Below are positions 53,414-61,399 of a stretch of DNA of 61,399 nucleotides, one piece after another. The notes under the pieces are model-generated. The model was not told the origin of the DNA, made no database searches, and worked only from the letters and a program-made list of their open reading frames with translations. The stretch comes from Planctomycetia bacterium. Lineage in GTDB: Bacteria > Planctomycetota > Planctomycetia > Pirellulales > Thermoguttaceae. The stretch spans positions 1-61,399 of the forward strand of contig JAPLNP010000094.1 of assembly GCA_026401055.1 (NCBI GenBank), given 5' to 3'. Both the position numbers and the translations under genes were made by a program. Positions within the stretch are counted from its first letter, which is position 1; each line of letters opens with the position of its first letter.

Positions 53414-54544
53414 CTACCCTACTTCGTCTTCCGCCATGGTGGTCTTCCGAGACCCGTTACCGGGCATTTCACGCCGCCGCAGTTGCCTATATGTGTAGAG
53501 CGCGAGTCGTCCCAGGAGTCGCCGTGGGGCGACGACGATCCGGCCAATGGGGTGCGATTCAGGCTTCCATCTGGAGATTGCCTCCGTCAGGCGGCCGAAG
53601 AAATCCACGCCTTGGCATTCCCGGTCCCGGTGTGCATGTTCCAGCACGCGAGAGAACAGAAGTTGCCCGGGCGAGACCGAGGCGTACTCGGGGTCGTAGC
53701 CGATCTTGCAGAGATGGCGAACGCCCTTCGAATAATAAACGTACGCAAAGGCGATGAGACTTCCGTTACATTCCAGGAAGTGCAACTCCAGTTGTTTCCA
53801 TTTGGCCAATTGTTGCGCTTGGTGCAGCAAGTACTCAAACTCCCCTCGCTCGACCACGGAGCTGCCGGCCTTGCCCTTCCAACTCTGATTCTCGATTTCG
53901 AACGCTCGGTGCATGGAAGCGGCAACTTCGCCGGGCTCCACTGGTGTCTCGGTAACGAAACGTGCCTCACCTGTTGTGGCCAACCGGCGTTCGCAGTTCG
54001 ACAGCTTGTTGCGATGCTTCTTGGACCAAGTCGCCTTGTAGGCCTCCCAGTCGCGTTTCGTGTCCAGAAATCCAGTCGAGGATTCCTCATCCACATCGAG
54101 AGCCATTCCGGCGCGGCCTACTGCTTCTTGAAACACTCCCCAGTATCGCGCGTGCAGGCGGACCTCCTTCAGCCACAAGAGTTGCCACGGGAGTTCTCGG
54201 ATACCTTGGACCAGCAGGTCGGTCACTTTGTCGCCCGGACCTGTCTCGTCCAGCAGCAGTGCGCCACCCGGGATCCAAGTGCTCCCGCACATTCCACCAG
54301 CGGTCAGGAAACGCCTGATCCTGGTCCGTAACAGAGGGAGCGCAGCCGCCCACCGTCCGTCGTGCTCCACGACAATCGCATGGAAGTCCTTGTGCGGCGC
54401 AAACTGCTCGAGCCACTGCGCCACCAAATCCGCGCGGGCGGTGGGCGTCGTCACGTTGCTTCGTGACCACAGATCGTCCCAGTCGGCTGCCGAGTTGCGC
54501 AGATCGTCCGTCGATGTCAAATGAACTAGTCTGAACCCATCCAT
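53414..54544 (-). CDS. CelD/BcsL-type GNAT acetyltransferase (FemAB-like)
   Basis: A 376-residue protein with an N-terminal domain of LADLVAQWLEQF type and a C-terminal GNAT/FemAB fold (KHRNKLSNCERRLA, LHFLECNGSLIAFAYVYYSK, YDPEYASVSPGQLLFSRVLE, GVDFFGRLTEAISRWKPES). CelD/BcsL-type proteins acylate cellulose or other polysaccharides; FemAB relatives transfer amino acids from tRNA. Either activity would fit with the ATP-grasp and CapK genes. ATG 54544 is clear. Acyl donor not known. Confidence 0.85.
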   Translation of the reverse strand: MDGFRLVHLTSTDDLRNSAADWDDLWSRSNVTTPTARADLVAQWLEQFAPHKDFHAIVVEHDGRWAAALPLLRTRIRRFLTAGGMCGSTWIPGGALLLDETGPGDKVTDLLVQGIRELPWQLLWLKEVRLHARYWGVFQEAVGRAGMALDVDEESSTGFLDTKRDWEAYKATWSKKHRNKLSNCERRLATTGEARFVTETPVEPGEVAASMHRAFEIENQSWKGKAGSSVVERGEFEYLLHQAQQLAKWKQLELHFLECNGSLIAFAYVYYSKGVRHLCKIGYDPEYASVSPGQLLFSRVLEHAHRDRECQGVDFFGRLTEAISRWKPESHPIGRIVVAPRRLLGRLALYTYRQLRRREMPGNGSRKTTMAEDEVG

Positions 54545-54682
54545 CGCCGCACGCGTCCCTTACATAATCGGGCGACTCCCCGAAGGGGCCAGAGGCATGC
54601 GCGGGACTCGACCGCAACGTTGGCTCGCCATTAGTACCACACTACTTGTCTGACTCATGCGATGTCCAATTCCAGCTAACTG

Positions 54683-55966
54683 CTATTTCGCTCCCTTCCT
54701 CGAGGCGGGACAGAAAAGATGGCGCAAGACACTCTTCGCGCGCGCGGCCAAGCTGCGAAAGCGATCCCACCAAGACACCAGTAGCGGGCGAGGGTCGTCC
54801 CACGCGAGCACGTGAAATTCAATCTTCCCCGGATGAGAAAAATAGGACCTGACCCACTGCCACGGCGTGAGTTCGCCGCATTTCCAATAGCTCCACATCG
54901 CTCTCATGTCCGCTTCAAACCGAACCCATCGACGGGGTTGCCCATTGACAGACATGGGGGGGATCTCCAGCCCCAGAGCGTCACAGTACTGCAATAGGGG
55001 AAGATTCACGCCACAATGCCAGTCCAGGATGGTCGAAATGCTGAACCGCGGGTTAATCTCAAGAATATAATCCTTGCCGGTGTGTGAATGTCGCTTGAGG
55101 TTAATATTCGCCGCCCCAACATATCCGATCTTTGTAAGCGCATCCAGGCAGATCGCGGCCAGCGCCGGTTCGTCCACGTACTCTACGTAACAGCCCATCC
55201 CGAAATGAATTGGATGGGTGCGCAACTTGTGTACAACAAGATGCCCTCGCGACCTCCCGGCTTGATCGAAATAGGCGTGGAAATCGAAGTGCTGGCTATC
55301 CTCGCCTGGAATGTATTCTTGAATCATCTCACCGCCGGCAATCGGCGGCAGACTGTCGAGCAATCGCTCCAGATCGTCGTGCGACGAAATCAAGGCGGCC
55401 TTCCGCACTCCAATCCCGTTGATGACTTCGGGGTTATGCCAGCGCCATTGCGTGATCGGCTTGACGATACACGGATAGCCGATCTCCTCAGCCGCAGCGT
55501 AGCACTCGTCGCGATTTCGCGGGATGCGTGTCGTGGGCACTGGAAGGTCGTACACTTTTGCTAAGTGCGCAAACCGACTCTTGTCGACAAGGCTGCAGAT
55601 CAATTCGTCGGGCGCGAGGACAATATGGAAGTACTTCTCCAGCCTCTCCCTGTGCTTAGAAAACAGCAAAACATCGTTCTCAGCGTTGAGAAATACCACT
55701 GGCTTGCGCTGTTGCGACGCGCCATAGCATTCGAGTCGTCTTAACGCCTCGTCCGTTTCGGAGCCGAGGTCCGGCAAACGGATGAACTCTTGAAAGTAAC
55801 GAGAGGCATATTCAGGCCCCCACGTGTTCTCTCGCGCCAAGGCCACAGCAATCCCCTCGCGCCCGAGGCTTCGAACTAGGCCAATTCCCCCAATCACGAA
55901 GGCTTTCTCTGTCGAACGCCGCAGCACGGGTGCGACACTTCTCTGCCAAAGGCGAAGGGCGCTCAT
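54683..55966 (-). CDS. ATP-grasp ligase (copy 2)
   Basis: A 427-residue protein with the same build as copy 1 but little sequence identity. An N-terminal pre-domain (AFVIGGIGLVRSLGREGIAV) is followed by an ATP-grasp fold (LVDKSRFAHLAKVYDLPVPT, YPCIVKPITQWRWHNPEVIN, MIQEYIPGEDSQHFDFHAYF, EINPRFSISTILDWHCGVNL). The E-I-N-P-R motif supplies metal ligands. It would activate a carboxylate and join it to an amine on a sugar or peptide. It lies 138 bases from the GNAT gene. Confidence 0.86.
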   Translation of the reverse strand: MSALRLWQRSVAPVLRRSTEKAFVIGGIGLVRSLGREGIAVALARENTWGPEYASRYFQEFIRLPDLGSETDEALRRLECYGASQQRKPVVFLNAENDVLLFSKHRERLEKYFHIVLAPDELICSLVDKSRFAHLAKVYDLPVPTTRIPRNRDECYAAAEEIGYPCIVKPITQWRWHNPEVINGIGVRKAALISSHDDLERLLDSLPPIAGGEMIQEYIPGEDSQHFDFHAYFDQAGRSRGHLVVHKLRTHPIHFGMGCYVEYVDEPALAAICLDALTKIGYVGAANINLKRHSHTGKDYILEINPRFSISTILDWHCGVNLPLLQYCDALGLEIPPMSVNGQPRRWVRFEADMRAMWSYWKCGELTPWQWVRSYFSHPGKIEFHVLAWDDPRPLLVSWWDRFRSLAARAKSVLRHLFCPASRKGAK

Positions 55967-56097
55967 TTAGTCGACATCCTGTGCTTGACCTGGCTCGCCG
56001 TGTGCTGACGGCTCAGCCGATGAAGGATCAGTGTTGTGGCCTGTTGAACAGGCGCGAGAATACGTGCACGTCCGCAGGCGGCTGGCTACGGGAAATG

Positions 56098-56796
56098 TCA
56101 CGCGCGTTCAAACTGCCAAAAATAGACCAACCTTGGACCTTGGGTTACACCCTTGCCTGTGCGCGGAATCTCAACTATTTCTTCCGCCCTTACATTGAGT
56201 GTCCAGTCTCCGATCAACTCTCTATCGATTTGATGGTGCTGTGGGTAGTTAGCGTTCTCCCTTGGGCAATCCCACATGAAGGGGAAACTCAGCACCGCGG
56301 TCTTTGATATCCGCATCACTTCTCGGAAAGCACGGCTTTGTTTGTTGTCGAGGTGCTCCCAAACCTGAAGAGCGATAAATAGATCATATGCCTTGTCATC
56401 TATGGGCCACGGCTTCTGTGTGGCGTCGTGTTCGATCACCTTGCGAGCTTTGTTCGCGGGTCTCCCCCACTGGTCATCCCCTGGCGTGACCATGATGTCA
56501 CAACCGTGAACAATCGTGTGTGGCCCTGGACCGAGTTCAAGTACATTCGACGGATTCAGGCGTTGGAAGATGTCAATGGCAACCTTAAAGTACTCCCACC
56601 TGCCTACGTAGTACCGCCCCCATTTCGGATGCTCGAGCAGTTCTGCAAAATCGTCATGGGTCATTGCCCTCAATTCCCCTGCCTCATCCTGCCGGCTTAC
56701 ACCCGGTGCAGGCTGTGCAGCAGGGCGTGTGGGAATCCCGCGGATGAACCTCCAAACGTCGCCGTACCGTTCGGTCAGTCTCTGGAAAAACTGCAT
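56098..56796 (-). CDS. SAM-dependent methyltransferase
   Basis: About 232 residues from ATG 56796. Motif I is VLELGPGPHTIVHGCDIMVT, and motif post-II is YDLFIALQVWEHLDNKQ. It overlaps the end of the CapK-like gene by 22 bases on the same strand, so the pair is probably co-translated. A longer reading in the same frame is antisense-like Arg-rich sequence and is not used. It could methylate the glycan or the group attached by CapK. Specific target not known. Confidence 0.82.
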   Translation of the reverse strand: MQFFQRLTERYGDVWRFIRGIPTRPAAQPAPGVSRQDEAGELRAMTHDDFAELLEHPKWGRYYVGRWEYFKVAIDIFQRLNPSNVLELGPGPHTIVHGCDIMVTPGDDQWGRPANKARKVIEHDATQKPWPIDDKAYDLFIALQVWEHLDNKQSRAFREVMRISKTAVLSFPFMWDCPRENANYPQHHQIDRELIGDWTLNVRAEEIVEIPRTGKGVTQGPRLVYFWQFERA

Positions 56797-58214
56797 TGCA
56801 CTTTCTCGACCTTGGAAATGCAAAATCGGTACTTGCCCGAGGGCTCTTGGGGGATCCGGTCGACGTACTCGCACTCGTAACGCACCTCCGGGCCGAATCG
56901 CTCCTTCACCAGTACGCCGATGGTCTCCAGGCTCTTCGGGCCGAAATCGGACCCCTTGACGATGCGAAAGACGAATCGGTCGACCTCTTCCTGGACAATT
57001 TGCAGTTGCGCGATGCCGGGCACCATCACGGCGAAGTTCTCGGTCAGCGAGATGCCCGAGATCAACTCGCCGCGGGGCGTGACCACGTAGTCGGCCACGC
57101 GGCCCTCGATCCGCTCCAAGAGCGGCAGCCCCCGGCCGCAAGGGCACTGCCGGTCGCTCAAGACGCCCATGTCGCCCACCTGATAGCGAATCATCGGCAT
57201 GGCCCGATTCACCAGATCGGTCACGACGATCATGCCCGGCTCGCCCGGCGGGCAGGGCGTGCCGTCGGGGCGCAGCACTTCGAGGTAGATGCCGTCGGCG
57301 TTGACGTGCAGCCCGTCGTGCCGCTCGCACTCGCAGGCGATCAGGCTCACCTCTTCGCACCCGTACCGATTCGTCACCGGACACTGGAATACCGCCTCGA
57401 TCAGCCGGCGCTCCCAGTCGTGCAGGACCATGGCGGCCGAGATAATGCCGCGGGGCCGAATCGCGACGTTGGGACGCTTCGTTTTGAGGTAGACGGCGAA
57501 CAGGTGGAGCGAGTGGGCATGGCCGAACAGGAGCGACGGCGGCGTGCGCACCAGAGCGTCGGCGAAAGCCCCGATCGCCGCTTCGTCCATCTTGAGCGTG
57601 TCGAGATGGACGTAGTCACGATCCAAGAGGAGGCGGCGCAGCCGGCCCTTCCAATCGGTGCGGACTTGTGGGTTGCCCCAGATTGCGGCCACCCGTTCTC
57701 CCAGCCGCCAGCCCGACCATTCGTCGGAGCGAAGGACGCAAGCCCGCTTGAATTGTTGGGCCGCTTCGTCGACCAGGACTTCGACCGAGACGCCGGTCGA
57801 GCCGGAGGTTCTTTTCTTGTGCAGCGATTCCTTCTCGTTCCGATACAGGTCGGAGAGCATTTCGCCGGCTCGCTCACGGAGGTCGGCCTTGGTCAACAGC
57901 GGCACGGCCCGAAAATCGTCGAACGAGCGGATGCGCCCCGGCTCCAGCCCGGCGTCCGCCAGCCGGCCGCGCCAGAAGCGGGTAGTCCGATACGCATGGT
58001 CCAAGAGCGACTCGATCTCATGCCACTGCCTTTGGCGGATCGTCTCCGGCGGGTCGAACTGCGTGCGCAGCAGCCGGCGATGATGCCGCAAGTACGGGCT
58101 GCGCTCCCACGCGGCCCAGGCCGGGGCGATCAGGTGGCGGGTGATGGGAGCGAGCCAATTCAAAAACGAACTCCAAACGTCAACTGACGCGTGAAACCGT
58201 CCACGGCGGCTACC
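56775..58214 (-). CDS. CapK/PaaK-like adenylate-forming enzyme
   Basis: About 479 residues from ATG 58214 (start uncertain). Adenylate-forming signatures: KRTSGSTGVSVEVLVDEAAQ (P-loop), IISAAMVLHDWERRLIEAVF, YGCEEVSLIACECE (the adenine/aryl region), RYQVGDMGVLSD (Asp binding the ribose) and RIEGRVADYV. Phenylacetate-CoA ligase relatives called CapK are common in capsule loci and are thought to activate an acid for transfer. GC is clearly higher than in neighbouring genes, suggesting separate ancestry. The start overlaps the GINT1-like gene's end. Confidence 0.88.
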   Translation of the reverse strand, partial: GSRRGRFHASVDVWSSFLNWLAPITRHLIAPAWAAWERSPYLRHHRRLLRTQFDPPETIRQRQWHEIESLLDHAYRTTRFWRGRLADAGLEPGRIRSFDDFRAVPLLTKADLRERAGEMLSDLYRNEKESLHKKRTSGSTGVSVEVLVDEAAQQFKRACVLRSDEWSGWRLGERVAAIWGNPQVRTDWKGRLRRLLLDRDYVHLDTLKMDEAAIGAFADALVRTPPSLLFGHAHSLHLFAVYLKTKRPNVAIRPRGIISAAMVLHDWERRLIEAVFQCPVTNRYGCEEVSLIACECERHDGLHVNADGIYLEVLRPDGTPCPPGEPGMIVVTDLVNRAMPMIRYQVGDMGVLSDRQCPCGRGLPLLERIEGRVADYVVTPRGELISGISLTENFAVMVPGIAQLQIVQEEVDRFVFRIVKGSDFGPKSLETIGVLVKERFGPEVRYECEYVDRIPQEPSGKYRFCISKVEKVQCSFSRD

Positions 58215-59113
58215 CATTGCGTGTCTGAGACTCGATGGAGGTCTGCATGGTGCATGCCTCCACGGTTCCAACCCTTACCCGTTCCGTGGAGCAGAGGACG
58301 CCCCAGCGCCTCGCGCTCACGATAGGTCGTCGATGACAGGTCCACTATCTCAAAGACGCGAAGCGCCGTCCCATAGCTCGGAAAGGTGTCCTGAGCGAGA
58401 CGAAACAGGCGTCCGTCGTACGCAAACACCCTCCCCCCGGGCCTTGCCGAGCGACGATTGCCTTGAATGATCGGGCTGCGCGGATGTTCTCTCCACGGTC
58501 CGGTGAGATCTTTGCTGGAGAAGAGCCGCAACACATTATGTGAGGCAACCGACGTAAACAGCCACCAGGTATCCCCGTCGTAGAAAGGAGTTGCATCGGC
58601 GACGTCTGCAACCTCAAGCAGCGTTTGCTGGAACGTCCACTCGTTGGGAAATCTGTCAGCCTTGTACAGCCTGACCGAATTCGTCCACGAGGTCTCTGGG
58701 ATCATGTAGAAGTTGCCATTCCACTCGAATACGAATGGATATGACAAATGGAAACGCTCCGAAAGCACGATCTGCTGGTACTGCCACGTCAGCGCGTCAC
58801 CGCTGGTCGCCAGGCCGATTTCTCCCCGGCCGTTGTCTTGCCTAATGACTTCAAAGAACATGTGCCACTTCCCGTTGTGTTGCGTCATGAACGGATCGGC
58901 CACGGCTGACGCCTGCACATCCGTGACGGACCTGGCTGTCAACACAGGATTAGCCAACCCGGGATGGGGTGCAAGGTCCAATGGTGAATCACCGGCATAT
59001 ATCCCGATCGACCACTCTTTTGAGTACTCAAGTAGCACAGAGTCCTTGTGCGAAAAAACATGTGCGATGGCGGATGCTGCCATCGCTAGGGGCCGAAAGA
59101 TAGACGAACCCAC
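58160..59113 (-). CDS. GINT1-N-like beta-propeller protein
   Basis: A 317-residue protein resembling the N-terminal domain of glucosamine inositolphosphorylceramide transferase: KEWSIGIYAGDSP, NPVLTARSVTDVQASAVADP, WHMFFEVI, GLATSGDALTWQYQQIV, HLSYPFVFEWNGNFYMIPET, RLYKADRFPNEWTF, and repeated W-x-L-F-T-S blades. The fold is a five-bladed propeller like GH43-family enzymes. In bacteria this domain is found in surface-glycan loci, sometimes fused to formyltransferase or glycosyltransferase domains; here it stands alone. Role may be sugar transfer or recognition. Confidence 0.85.
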   Translation of the reverse strand: MGSSIFRPLAMAASAIAHVFSHKDSVLLEYSKEWSIGIYAGDSPLDLAPHPGLANPVLTARSVTDVQASAVADPFMTQHNGKWHMFFEVIRQDNGRGEIGLATSGDALTWQYQQIVLSERFHLSYPFVFEWNGNFYMIPETSWTNSVRLYKADRFPNEWTFQQTLLEVADVADATPFYDGDTWWLFTSVASHNVLRLFSSKDLTGPWREHPRSPIIQGNRRSARPGGRVFAYDGRLFRLAQDTFPSYGTALRVFEIVDLSSTTYREREALGRPLLHGTGKGWNRGGMHHADLHRVSDTQWVAAVDGFTRQLTFGVRF

Positions 59114-59290
59114 AGTGCGAACTCCCTGCGCGACCGGATGGTGTCCGGGCCTTCCCGATGTGATCGTGAGTTGTGCAACTTTGTCACCTGCTTACCCACC
59201 CGTGGACGCGAGTAACGATGGGCCGGTTCTAGACTACTCAGCACTCTCTCAGTTTTGGGTTAATTCCAGCTTTCGGCACACGGCTATTAG

Positions 59291-59380
59291 AACCAAACCA
59301 GCCAGTTCTTCGCCAATGTGTACCTCGACCCGCTGGACCATTTCGTCAAAGAACGGCTGCGTTGCCGCAGTTACCAGTGA
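59291..59380 (+). mobile_element. Reverse transcriptase remnant
   Basis: On the plus strand, 29 codons read N-Q-T-S-Q-F-F-A-N-V-Y-L-D-P-L-D-H-F-V-K, then ERLRCRSYQ and a stop. This is the N-x-T-S-Q-F-x-A-N-x-Y-L...D-x-F-V-K block just before the catalytic Y-x-D-D of retron/DGR-type reverse transcriptases. A stop (TAG, 59288-59290) directly precedes it and the YxDD part is missing, so it is dead. The last 40 bases lie under the 3' end of the acyltransferase gene on minus. Confidence 0.75.
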
Positions 59381-59894
59381 TGTCCCGTTTTCCTTGCCCC
59401 GGCGGATCGAGTTGTCTGATCACGCGTGCCGGAACACCCGCCACCAGAGTGTATGCTGCGACATCCCTGGTGACGACGCTGCCGGCTGCAACCACGGCCC
59501 CTTCTCCAATCCTCACGCCCGGGAGGATGACTGCCCGGACGCCGATCCAGACGTGATCTTCGATGACGACGGCCGCGGAGTGGTGAATCCGCAGTTCCCT
59601 ATCTCCGTTCAAATCGTACCCACCCGTGAGGACCAGGACATCGTAGGACAACGTCACGTAGTTGCCAAGTTCAATGGCCGCCCGGTCGCAAGACTGCAGG
59701 ATTACGCGTTCGTTGAGGTTGACATAGTTGCCGAAGACGATGTTCTCCGGTGCAGTGATGAGCACCCCCTCCTCGATATTGCACCCTGTGCCCATGCGCC
59801 GGAAACGGTGTCGATAGTACTGGCGCCGAAGACGTCGCCGCCCTCCGATCGCCACACGGTCCAGGAAAGCCAGGAGTTTTCCCACAAGAGTCAT
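59346..59894 (-). CDS. Hexapeptide-repeat acyltransferase
   Basis: About 182 residues, starting at ATG 59894. Left-handed beta-helix repeats (NIVFGNYVNLNERVILQS, VVIEDHVWIGVRAVILPGVR, IGEGAVVAAGSVVTRDVAAY) and the VAGVPARVI end motif place it with sugar O-acetyltransferases (WbbJ/maltose type). Its last ~10 residues (ITGNCGNAAVL) are antisense to a reverse transcriptase remnant and are probably not original. The ATG overlaps the stop of the methyltransferase fragment (ATGA). Confidence 0.87.
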   Translation of the reverse strand: MTLVGKLLAFLDRVAIGGRRRLRRQYYRHRFRRMGTGCNIEEGVLITAPENIVFGNYVNLNERVILQSCDRAAIELGNYVTLSYDVLVLTGGYDLNGDRELRIHHSAAVVIEDHVWIGVRAVILPGVRIGEGAVVAAGSVVTRDVAAYTLVAGVPARVIRQLDPPGQGKRDITGNCGNAAVL

Positions 59895-60226
59895 GGCATC
59901 CCGCTCTCGTCTACGCCGATTGGTGCGAACCCACTCACATGTCCTAGAGCCCCGGGGAACGGATAAGGGAGTCCATCGGCACACGACCCCCAGCAAGTGA
60001 TAGAGGCTAAACGTTTTCGGTGTGGTGAGGCAGCATGCCATCGAACGAAATCATGCCCCCAGAGACGCAGAGCGTACATGTTATTCACGGAATGCTGGAC
60101 GCAGCCGACGTCCAGGACGCGCTTGCCGCGAATTAGGGGAAGAACGGTCTGCAAGACGCCATCCCGCGAGATGGCCTTCAACAACACAGCCTCGCCTTCA
60201 TTACCTCTTCGGATGCGGTTTGTCAT
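59891..60226 (-). pseudogene. Methyltransferase, N-terminal fragment
   Basis: A reading frame of 111 residues. The first ~70 (MTNRIRRGNEGEAVLLKAIS, RGKRVLDVGCVQHSVNNM, RLWGHDFVRWHAAS) are the start of a SAM-dependent methyltransferase with motif I (VLDVGC). The remaining 40 (SPHRKRLASITCW...) match no methyltransferase and look like an out-of-frame tail; the acidic beta-2 residue and the rest of the fold are missing. GT gene 60231 ends four bases upstream. Very likely a truncated gene. Confidence 0.75.
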
Positions 60227-60230
60227 CGGG

Positions 60231-61364
60231 CTACGCCCACGAGTCGCCACCCTGTAGATCCGTGAATTGTCTGCCGCAGCGGTTGCCGAGGACGGTTGTA
60301 TAGAGCCTGTGCCACTTCGCGCAAATGATGTCAGCGGCATAGCTTTGCGCTGAACTCCATGCATTGCGGGAGCAGGTTTCCCAAAACGTCCGGTCCTCAA
60401 CGATACGGCGGATGCCCCGAAGTAATGCCGCAGGATCTCCCGGTTCCACGAGAAGACCCTGGACCCCGCTCGAGACTTGGTTGGGACAGCCTCCGACCCG
60501 CGTCACCACCATAGGTGTTCCGCAACTCATCGCCTCCAAGATCACGTTTGGGAACGCCTCCTTATGGCTCGGAAGCACCAAGACTTTTGCCCTTCTTAGG
60601 ACGTCGAGTTTCTCATCTCCGTCAATCCACCGATGGAAGCAACACCTACTAGGTATGTCCGTGGGGCGACGACCATCTCCCCAGAAATGGTATTCAATCT
60701 CAGAATCGTGTTTCATGTGTAGCAGAGCAGCGTCGAGCAAGTCATAAATCCCCTTCTCCCTACAGAAGCGTCCCAAGAATATGACCTCATGTTTGCGATC
60801 CGAGAAGCAGAGGGGTGGACGTGCTAGGTAACCTAGCGCAATGGGATTCGGAATGACGACACAGGGAAACTTCCCAACCTTCTGTTTGAAATCGTCCTGA
60901 AGCCCTTCTGCCAAGAAGCACAAGCAGTGTGATCTTCCATAGAACCACCTCACGACCATTCGAAGAGGAAGTGGCAGCCGTCTGAAGGCAGGTCCAATAT
61001 CGTAACGAAATTGAAGCACCACGCGGAGGCCCGCCAAGCGTGAGAACAATATGTAGGGCAAATTGCGGATCTGATCAGCCGGCGACGCGACAAGAATATG
61101 TGCCAGACGGGGTCTGTATCGTGCTAGGCACGTAAGGAACTTGAAATACGCTGTGACACTAAACAACGCGGACCTGAATTTGCTGCGATAACCCTTGACC
61201 GACGCGTGAAAGAGCATTTGGGGAAAATAGGATCGAATTATCGCCGCAACTCGCTGGACGGTGGTCTCAAATCTCAATCGCAATTTAATTTCAGGTTTTC
61301 TTCGGAAATTCAGCACTGCTGGCAATGCTATCAGGAGCCGCACACCTTTGAAAAGAAACAACAT
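60231..61364 (-). CDS. Glycosyltransferase, GT4
   Basis: A 377-residue GT-B enzyme. The acceptor domain is hydrophobic at the N-terminus (FKGVRLLIALPAVLNF) and the donor domain has VIFLGRFCREKGIYDLLDAA, LDVLRRAKVLVLPSHKE and the EX7E region (EAFPNVILEAMSCGTPMVVT). Composition is AT-rich like most of the second locus. It is the first gene visible of the second locus; the operon may continue beyond the window edge. Specificity unknown. Confidence 0.87.
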   Translation of the reverse strand: MLFLFKGVRLLIALPAVLNFRRKPEIKLRLRFETTVQRVAAIIRSYFPQMLFHASVKGYRSKFRSALFSVTAYFKFLTCLARYRPRLAHILVASPADQIRNLPYILFSRLAGLRVVLQFRYDIGPAFRRLPLPLRMVVRWFYGRSHCLCFLAEGLQDDFKQKVGKFPCVVIPNPIALGYLARPPLCFSDRKHEVIFLGRFCREKGIYDLLDAALLHMKHDSEIEYHFWGDGRRPTDIPSRCCFHRWIDGDEKLDVLRRAKVLVLPSHKEAFPNVILEAMSCGTPMVVTRVGGCPNQVSSGVQGLLVEPGDPAALLRGIRRIVEDRTFWETCSRNAWSSAQSYAADIICAKWHRLYTTVLGNRCGRQFTDLQGGDSWA

Positions 61365-61399
61365 GCGTCAACGCACGACGCAACTGCTTATTTCCAGTA

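Overview
The window looks like a planctomycete chromosome (Planctomycetota, probably a Pirellulales-type lineage; the order is inferred). The grounds are: high GC with visibly AT-richer islands, PEP-CTERM secreted proteins (one with dockerin-like EF-hand repeats), a GDSL hydrolase fused to two DUF1080 domains, a secreted GH127-like protein, a very large membrane-anchored TPR protein beside a Ser/Thr kinase, and many palindromic intergenic repeats.

Layout. 1-820: a frameshifted tyrosine recombinase running into tRNA-Glu(CTC). 942-7124 (minus): a PknB-type kinase and a 1511-residue TPR protein. 7595-32251 (minus): a large exopolysaccharide locus. It holds nucleotide-sugar enzymes (RfbA, WecB, GDP-mannose 3,5-epimerase, a second SDR epimerase), four GT4 glycosyltransferases, a WcaF-like acetyltransferase, a Wzy-like polymerase, a pyruvyl transferase overlapping an F420-hydrogenase-beta-like iron-sulfur protein, two paralogous Wzx flippases around a methyltransferase, an EpsI-domain protein, a WecA-like initiating transferase split by a frameshift, a Wzz/BY-kinase and an exosortase. 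The logic is Wzx/Wzy-type assembly (WecA start, GT extension, Wzx flip, Wzy polymerisation, Wzz length control) coupled to exosortase sorting of PEP-CTERM proteins.

32983-49042: holA, a lipoprotein, the GDSL-DUF1080 hydrolase flanked on both sides by copies of one inverted-repeat element, three PEP-CTERM proteins (likely exosortase substrates), a small Tyr/Pro-rich secreted protein, a GH127-like glycosidase, lactate dehydrogenase, a membrane EEP phosphatase/nuclease and an ECF-like sigma factor.

49232-61364 (minus): a second, mostly AT-richer surface-glycan locus with an unusual set: two ATP-grasp ligases, a CelD/BcsL-type GNAT protein, a CapK/PaaK-like adenylate-forming enzyme, a GINT1-N-like protein, a NodB deacetylase, a flippase, an intact and a truncated methyltransferase, a hexapeptide acyltransferase and a GT4 enzyme. 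It looks like a pathway that puts amide- or ester-linked groups on a glycan; this is the best candidate in the window for an undescribed biosynthetic system.

Module turnover is visible at several joints: a wecB 3' fragment at the edge of an AT-rich cassette (8742-12639), an IS66-type transposase remnant under the end of the pyruvyl transferase gene, a reverse transcriptase remnant under the end of an acyltransferase gene, and a methyltransferase cut off after its SAM-binding motif.
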